From Cordylochernes scorpioides (taxonomy: Eukaryota; Arthropoda; Arachnida; Pseudoscorpiones; Chernetidae), in contig CP092881.1 in NCBI GenBank assembly GCA_030710605.1, positions 74,973,222 to 75,037,221 on the forward strand: a stretch of 64,000 bases of DNA. The letters are read 5' to 3'. The position numbers were made by a program, and so were the translations under genes. The notes beneath the pieces were generated by a model. That model had not been told where the DNA came from and made no database searches. It worked only from the letters and a program-made list of their open reading frames with translations. Numbering within the stretch: position 1 is the stretch's first letter; each line of letters begins with the position of its first letter. Shown here one piece after another: positions 58,317-64,000 of this stretch.

Positions 58317-58370
58317 CCCCACATAAATGACGTGTGTTGAGCAGCATTGAGTACAGTAGAGGCGGACCTT
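58317..58370. repeat. Single unit of the 53-bp repeat
   Basis: One degraded unit ('ccccacataaatgacgtgtg' ... 'acagtagaggcgga') stands where block A has 13. Confidence 0.85.
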
Positions 58371-60218
58371 AGAGACTGGCTGAATACGTGGCTACACCAA
58401 CCTCTAACAGAGTTATCAAATAGTTTTCATGTCAGGCAGGATTTCTAATGAGAGGCCATCTCCAAGTTTAAGCACGTTTTTAGTCAGACTCTCATGTACA
58501 CCACTGAACACATATTTATATATAAATTGAGATTCACTTGTTCCCTCTGGCTGTTTGTTGAAAACTTCATTCTCCTCAATTTACAACTCCATAGATGTCT
58601 TAAATCTAGTTTTAAATTATAGTAGCTAGCTAGTATTAAATATATTTAAATAACATTTTATTTTCTAAAAGAATAAAATGTGTGAGAAAGAAAAGATGAT
58701 AAAAATAATCAATTTTATTATTTAGATGGTTTTAGGCCAGTTATTACGTGTTCCGTTTCTATCTATACAATTACATTTTCAAATATTTCGAATTAATTTT
58801 TTAAAATTTAATTTTGCGAAGCATTTTGACATAAGTATATTTATAGATATTCTATGTGAAAAGGTGTTTGACAACAGTGTAATGAACAAGATACTAAATA
58901 GACCTGCGGTTTCTTTCTATTTCAAAGAAGGTAAATTGTACCAAAGAAAATAAAAATGAACTTTTAAGAATAATTATAAGTTGAATACTCACCTGGGAGA
59001 CTGTATTACCAAAATAATGCCAAAGTCGTCAGGTGGAGAGAGAGTTTATTGTAGGGGTTGTTTATTTATGCGATCTTTTTCTAAAATTTATATATAACGA
59101 ATTTATTAAAAAATAAATTTCTATTTTAATATTCTATATAATATTCTTATATTTATTCACTCATATATATTCTTATTTCATTATAATATTATTCAATTAC
59201 AGAAAGAATGCATAGTTATGGTTTAAAAAAGAACGTTAAAAAACACGCCACACAAGGGCGAGCATGTACGTCCGCGCTGCTTGAGAGAGAGAAGTCAAAG
59301 AGAGAACAGTGTCTTTTGGAAATAATACCTTTAAAAAATCAATTAATTTTATTAAGTTTTTTTGTGTGTTTATACTGCGCAAATTTAATAAAATTTCAAT
59401 GGGAAATTTTTTGAATATATTTTCACAGATTTGTTTAAATTTCAATTCAGTTTAATCCAATTTATGGAATATAAAAAATAATGATAAATTAAAATTTTAT
59501 GATTCTAAGAAAAATAGAGCACAAAGAACGGATTATAAAATTAATTATATGTTTCATAAATATAATGCTTTTTGTGGATATTTTCTTGTGGATTTTATTG
59601 AATTCAAAATATTAAAAATTAAACTCACAAAGGAATTTCTAACAGGTGGAAGGAAAAAAACATTGGTTTGAAAAAGACTCAATTTTATTAATATATTTTC
59701 AATTCAGCTTCACACGGCTTTACATATTATACACCGATATGATTTTATCATATTTTAGGGATATTCAGATGTTCCAGCGCCTTCAACTGTCTTCATCTGA
59801 TTATAAAGACAACTTGCGCCTTTCAACCTCCGAACGAAAGAAATAAGTCATAGTCGAGTCTGAGAATTAAGGTGAGATGAGAAAACCACAGAATTAAGAC
59901 CAAAATCATACATTTCGTGCAGTACAATTTTATAAAGAACAACAGGTGTCACGTAAAGCGTGTCTACACTCGGGCTCAACTAGACGTCCTGAACTTCTTC
60001 TGGTTCCTGAAGACCGACCTTTCTCTAAAGACGTCTTTCTACTCCTGACTGAGGTCGTCGATGTAACACCAAAGACGACACTAACTGGTTCACACACTTT
60101 ATTTTTGAGAGAGAGAAATAAGGATAAGCCCTGGAGGGTGAAAACGCCAACTGCCCGGTTCTTTATTTTGAATCAAGTACAATATTTATAGTAAGAGAGA
60201 GAGAGAGAGAGAGAGAGA

Positions 60219-60258
60219 GAACGCTTCACGATTTTGCGTGTCATCCTTGCGCAGGGCC

Positions 60259-60298
<40 letters not shown>
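60219..60298 (-). ncRNA. U6 snRNA pseudogene fragment
   Basis: On the minus strand the sequence follows U6 from ACATATACTAAAATTGG through the ACAGAGA box (GATACAGAGAAGATTAGCAT) to GAAGCGTTC, roughly U6 nucleotides 18 to 98. The 5' stem-loop and the U-rich 3' end are missing and one C is lost after CATGG, so it is not functional. It sits inside a (GA)n run that is continuous in block A. The AAAATCGTG form resembles insect U6. Confidence 0.95.
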
Positions 60299-60765
60299 CG
60301 AGAGAGAGAGAGAGAGACATATTTACATATATATTGATTAAACATAGAAATAAATTTACATAACTCAGATTTCCATATCTACAAACCATAGATTTGCATA
60401 ACTATTTTCCGACAACTGTGATTTTGCAGTTATTTCGATTAAAGAACTCATAAAGCAAAAAAGGGAGTTTTGAATATTGCTTGTAAGTTACACGTAACTC
60501 ATGATTTTTCTTGTTCAGACTTCTCAATCTGCATATAGATGGTCAATTCTCTGGGGATGTTGGTCGCTACCAGGCACTAAGTCCTTTCTCTCTCTCTTTA
60601 CATTTTAATGGCACTTTTTAAAAACAGTTAGGAGTGATATAGCGGGGGAGTAGAGAGGAACCTCAAATATATGACGAATGTCCAAAAAAACCTTCATGCA
60701 TATGATATTTTTAATATAAAGCAGCAAAAACGCGCCATTTATATAGAAGAAATGAAAGTATTTAA

Positions 60766-61046
60766 GCCCAATGTTTTTTTTTTCATACAAATCAAACTTT
60801 TACTGTCCTTACTACGTTGAAAAATATTGAGTGAACTTGCCTCATTAGTGGTGCCCAAGCAGTTTCGCCAATTCAATACACCAGACCACCTCTTAGAGCT
60901 CTAATACTGTATTGGATCATTCTGCCTTTATATGCTATAGTGAAGAGTGGGATCATATATATGGTAATTAAGTAAACTATGGACATAAGCTTTTAGAACA
61001 GTAGTATTACATATAGATATTTGCACAAAGAGCAATGCTCTTTGCA
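60766..61046 (+). mobile_element. Partial foldback MITE, duplicate of 21599-21890
   Basis: Same arm and middle, more diverged than other duplicate pairs. Confidence 0.5.
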
Positions 61047-61112
61047 ATTTTTTATGCAAATGCATTTTTTTATATTATATTATTTTATTTTATTATATTA
61101 TTATATAAAATA

Positions 61113-61823
61113 CTAGCGGATGTACCCGGCTTCGCCCAGGTTTTTCTCGAGGGAATGTTTGTAGTCTAGTAATAAGAAAATATACTACACCTAAAAACTA
61201 TCAGAGAAAAGAGAAACCACGGAAGGTGAACAGAAAAATGCTTACAATGGATGTTATGTTTACGATATCAAGTTAAATAAAAACAAAGATAAAATTTGCA
61301 TATGTTGGTCACTATAAATTTGTATATTTGTTAGGCGAAATTAGAAACATGATAAAACAATTGGGTATTTAAAAACAAATATAGAAATAAAAGTTGAAGT
61401 ATAATAAACAATGTTAAAGATTAGTTTTAATTATTAATCAAGATTGTGTGTGAATATGTGAGAAAGATGTAATATCGTTGTTGTTTTCTTGGCCGACTGT
61501 TTTACATATGGTGTTATCTTAAAATTGCTTGTTTTGAATATTTTTTAGATTGAGATTATTAGCTAGTATGTAAAAAAATTAACTCTGTTGAAATTTAATT
61601 TTGTATTTATATATAAATAAAATTAACTCTGTTGATTTTTTTTTGTATTTAATAGATAACAGCGAAGTTACGCATGTTAATGTTAGGAAATATATTTTGA
61701 TGTTAAGCAAAACCTGCTCCATCTCGTTTTACATAAATGTTGAAAATTTGGTTGAAATTGATGCATTGTAACGAAAGTTTTTAGTGATGTCCACTTATGA
61801 AATTTCCATTTTATTAATATAGA
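61113..61823 (-). mobile_element. Non-autonomous Helitron, 711 bp, block B only
   Basis: On the minus strand it starts A|TCTATATTAATA at 61823 and ends with the hairpin 'cctgggcgaagccggg', 'tacatccg' and CTAG at 61113-61116, followed by T. Both ends obey the Helitron rules. Block A lacks it (about 21905-21995 holds unrelated sequence instead). The 3' end matches the Helitron at 9251-9880, while the interior differs. No Rep/Hel coding. Confidence 0.85.
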
Positions 61824-64000
61824 TATACATGTGAATAATTTGCTCATGCTCCGTACTACTGTGTTTATAAAAGTGATTAGTCGATTTGTTGAAAATTTAA
61901 TTTAACCCACATCGACAAAATGTAGCACACAAGTTAACGTGAAATATTCGCAGAAATGTTCTTGAGTGGTTTGAGAATAGTTACATTTCACAAACTTGGA
62001 CCTACGTTACAAATTTATCATCGATCTACAATTTGGATTGGAGAAAAAAATGCTTCATAAAAATTGGCAGGTGTTAGAGCAAAGAAATTTTTCTTGTTAA
62101 AAAAATTTCACCGTTGAATGATTTCTCAAGGGGTGGGAGGTTTCCTTAGAAGGAAATTGGTAGCAAAGAAATTGGTAAAACAATATCAAAATGTCAACAA
62201 TTGACTGTTCAGCAACTGAATAAACACTGATGAAGTGTTTAATTTCAGAGCGCCCAAACTGTTAACTAACCCCTGGAATAGAATTCGGTTGTAGTTATTT
62301 AATTGGAAAGAGGGGAGAAATTTTTCCATTAACTTATTTAATATTTTTATAAGAGGATTATACCCGGAGTATCTAGGTTCAATTTATTGACTGTTTATTT
62401 ATAGAAAGAACTCACATAACGGGTGTTTGATCACTGATATATTACTGCTACTGTAGTATTATTCACACAAACATGGAAATATAAATATCTAATTAGCAAA
62501 CTTTAGGGAATGATCCCATTGGAATTATTCTTTCTTATTTTCTGTTTACTCCACAGAGTCTAACAATCAAGTCATTATTATAAGTAGCCAATATGGCAAT
62601 GATGATATCGTATTTTAAAAAAATATCAGACTATATTATCATAATGTGTGTGTACACGCCTAATATTGACTGAACGTAATATAAATTGAATAATTGGTTT
62701 ATGGAATTTTTAAATACATTATTTGCATATATGGCTAAATTATATATATTGTAGAAAAGTATTTATTATTAACATAGTATAATATTTATGTTTATATTTT
62801 GCTACTCTGTAAACTCCCCTGATTGCTTATCATTTGTTTTATCATTCATAGTTTGTTCTTGCCTTGAATAAAATTGCTGTGTGAAGTTTTTCCTTCCTAA
62901 TTTTCCACGTGGCAATATATATATGCAAAGAGTTCAAATATTGGGGTCAAAGATGTCTAACTCTCTCGCCGAGTTAAACTTACTTGGACAAACTTCCTTA
63001 CAATAACAAACTCAACAAGTCAGGCTGATCTTCGCTTTAAATGTAAACCATCGCGGCTATCGGCGCTGTCCAGAGATTTATCATCAATTCTGAGTTTTTC
63101 CCGCATCAATGGAATTGCTGGATGCTATGTCGACGTTGCTGTATGCCGATCTCGTGTGGACAAGAAAACAGATCAATAAACCAAATTCAGGATTTTTTCT
63201 TCGTCGTCTCTTGTACTTACCAAGGTATACACCAGGGTATATCCTTCGGATGGAACCGCTGAGAGTCAACACGTTGTCACCGAAACGTCACACAATATTT
63301 ATTTGGATTTGGTCTTATTACCTCTGTTTATAATCTATATTCCTAATTGTGGCTTTATCATTACTTGATAGCAAATGTATATATTTTTTAAATAATCAAA
63401 CGACCAAGTTATCGAAACTTATCATAAAACATTTTTATAAAGGTTCGCTATAAGACTAATAAGCTCACAAAAGAATGGGAAGCTCTATACATCAAAGTTG
63501 GTCCATGTTTGTTCGCCGGCCAGAAATATCACAGGAGCTTGCGTCACAAGATGTGCCAGTGAACCCAGAGTATTGACCTGTGCTAGAGAGTCGGTGAGGC
63601 AGATACTGTAGAGGTTCATTAAAACAAATATTTATCAAATTATTGCATTCTATATTAATATTTAATATACAAAGTACGTTCATTAATTTCCAGGACTGTC
63701 TGTATTGAAAATATATATTTTAAAAACATTTCAGGCGACATTTTTATATTTTTAGACGACAGTATGACTCTCTCTCTCTCTACCAAAGTGTCCCCCTGCC
63801 ATTTCCAACTCCATTAGATTGGATGACCCAGTCACAAGAAGTCGCTTCGCAGCACCAGTAACTGTCTATCCTGTGTCCACCCATCTTCTCAATTACCTCA
63901 ACTCACAAGTCAATGCACGTTCTGATATTAATTGCAACAATTATATCTATATATAATTACCCAAATTTATCTTTATACATCATCAATTCTCAGGACTCTG

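Larger units (their letters stand above)
45768..64000 (+). repeat. Duplicated block B (matches 4137-24195)
   Basis: The direct-orientation counterpart of block A, continuing to the window edge. Structural differences found only here are the palindrome at 47171, the U6 fragment at 60219, the Helitron at 61113 and small deletions (for example in the Helitron near 50455 and near 60405). It lacks the solo LTR, the mariner and the 53-bp expansion of block A. Apart from the listed elements it is AT-rich non-coding DNA with no gene I can support. Confidence 0.9.

Overview
This window looks like repeat-dominated, AT-rich DNA from an invertebrate animal. I infer an arthropod, possibly arachnid-like, at low confidence. 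Three things suggest this: a U6 snRNA fragment with the AAAATCGTG 3' variant I associate with insects, the mix of mobile elements (mariner, Helitron, Penelope-like, Jockey-like LINE, Ty3/gypsy), and transposase and LINE fragments of kinds I associate with arachnid and insect genomes. I found no convincing host protein-coding gene. Nearly everything recognisable is mobile DNA or its remains. A 100-N gap lies at 36082-36181.

Layout. 1-4136: a broken Jockey-like LINE (minus strand) cut by a broken DDE transposon (plus strand). 4137 to about 24195: block A of a large direct duplication. 24240-25160: a mariner relic. 26-37 kb: a cluster of foldback elements, hammerhead-like ribozyme motifs, a 76-bp minisatellite and two nested Penelope-like elements. 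37799-42984: a young, nearly complete Ty3/gypsy retrotransposon on the minus strand with two 340-bp LTRs. 43-45.7 kb: AT-rich DNA with little that I recognise. 45768 to the window end: block B, the second copy of the duplication.

The two blocks act as a natural before/after comparison. Block A alone has a 754-bp solo LTR, a 1.3-kb mariner nested in a Helitron, and a 13-unit expansion of a 53-bp repeat. Block B alone has a 200-bp near-perfect palindrome, a U6 pseudogene and a 711-bp Helitron. In most cases the other block shows the empty site. The blocks could be a true segmental duplication or two haplotypes wrongly placed in series across the gap; the sequence alone cannot decide.

Most notable: (1) a pair of apparently complete type I hammerhead ribozymes, one in each arm of an inverted-repeat element at 37.3-37.8 kb, with a near-complete relative at 26.8 kb and decayed relatives elsewhere; (2) a gypsy element whose Gag starts inside the 5' LTR and whose Pol ends inside the 3' LTR, joined by a textbook U UUA AAC slippery heptamer directly before the gag stop; (3) Helitron, mariner and solo-LTR insertions dated by empty sites.
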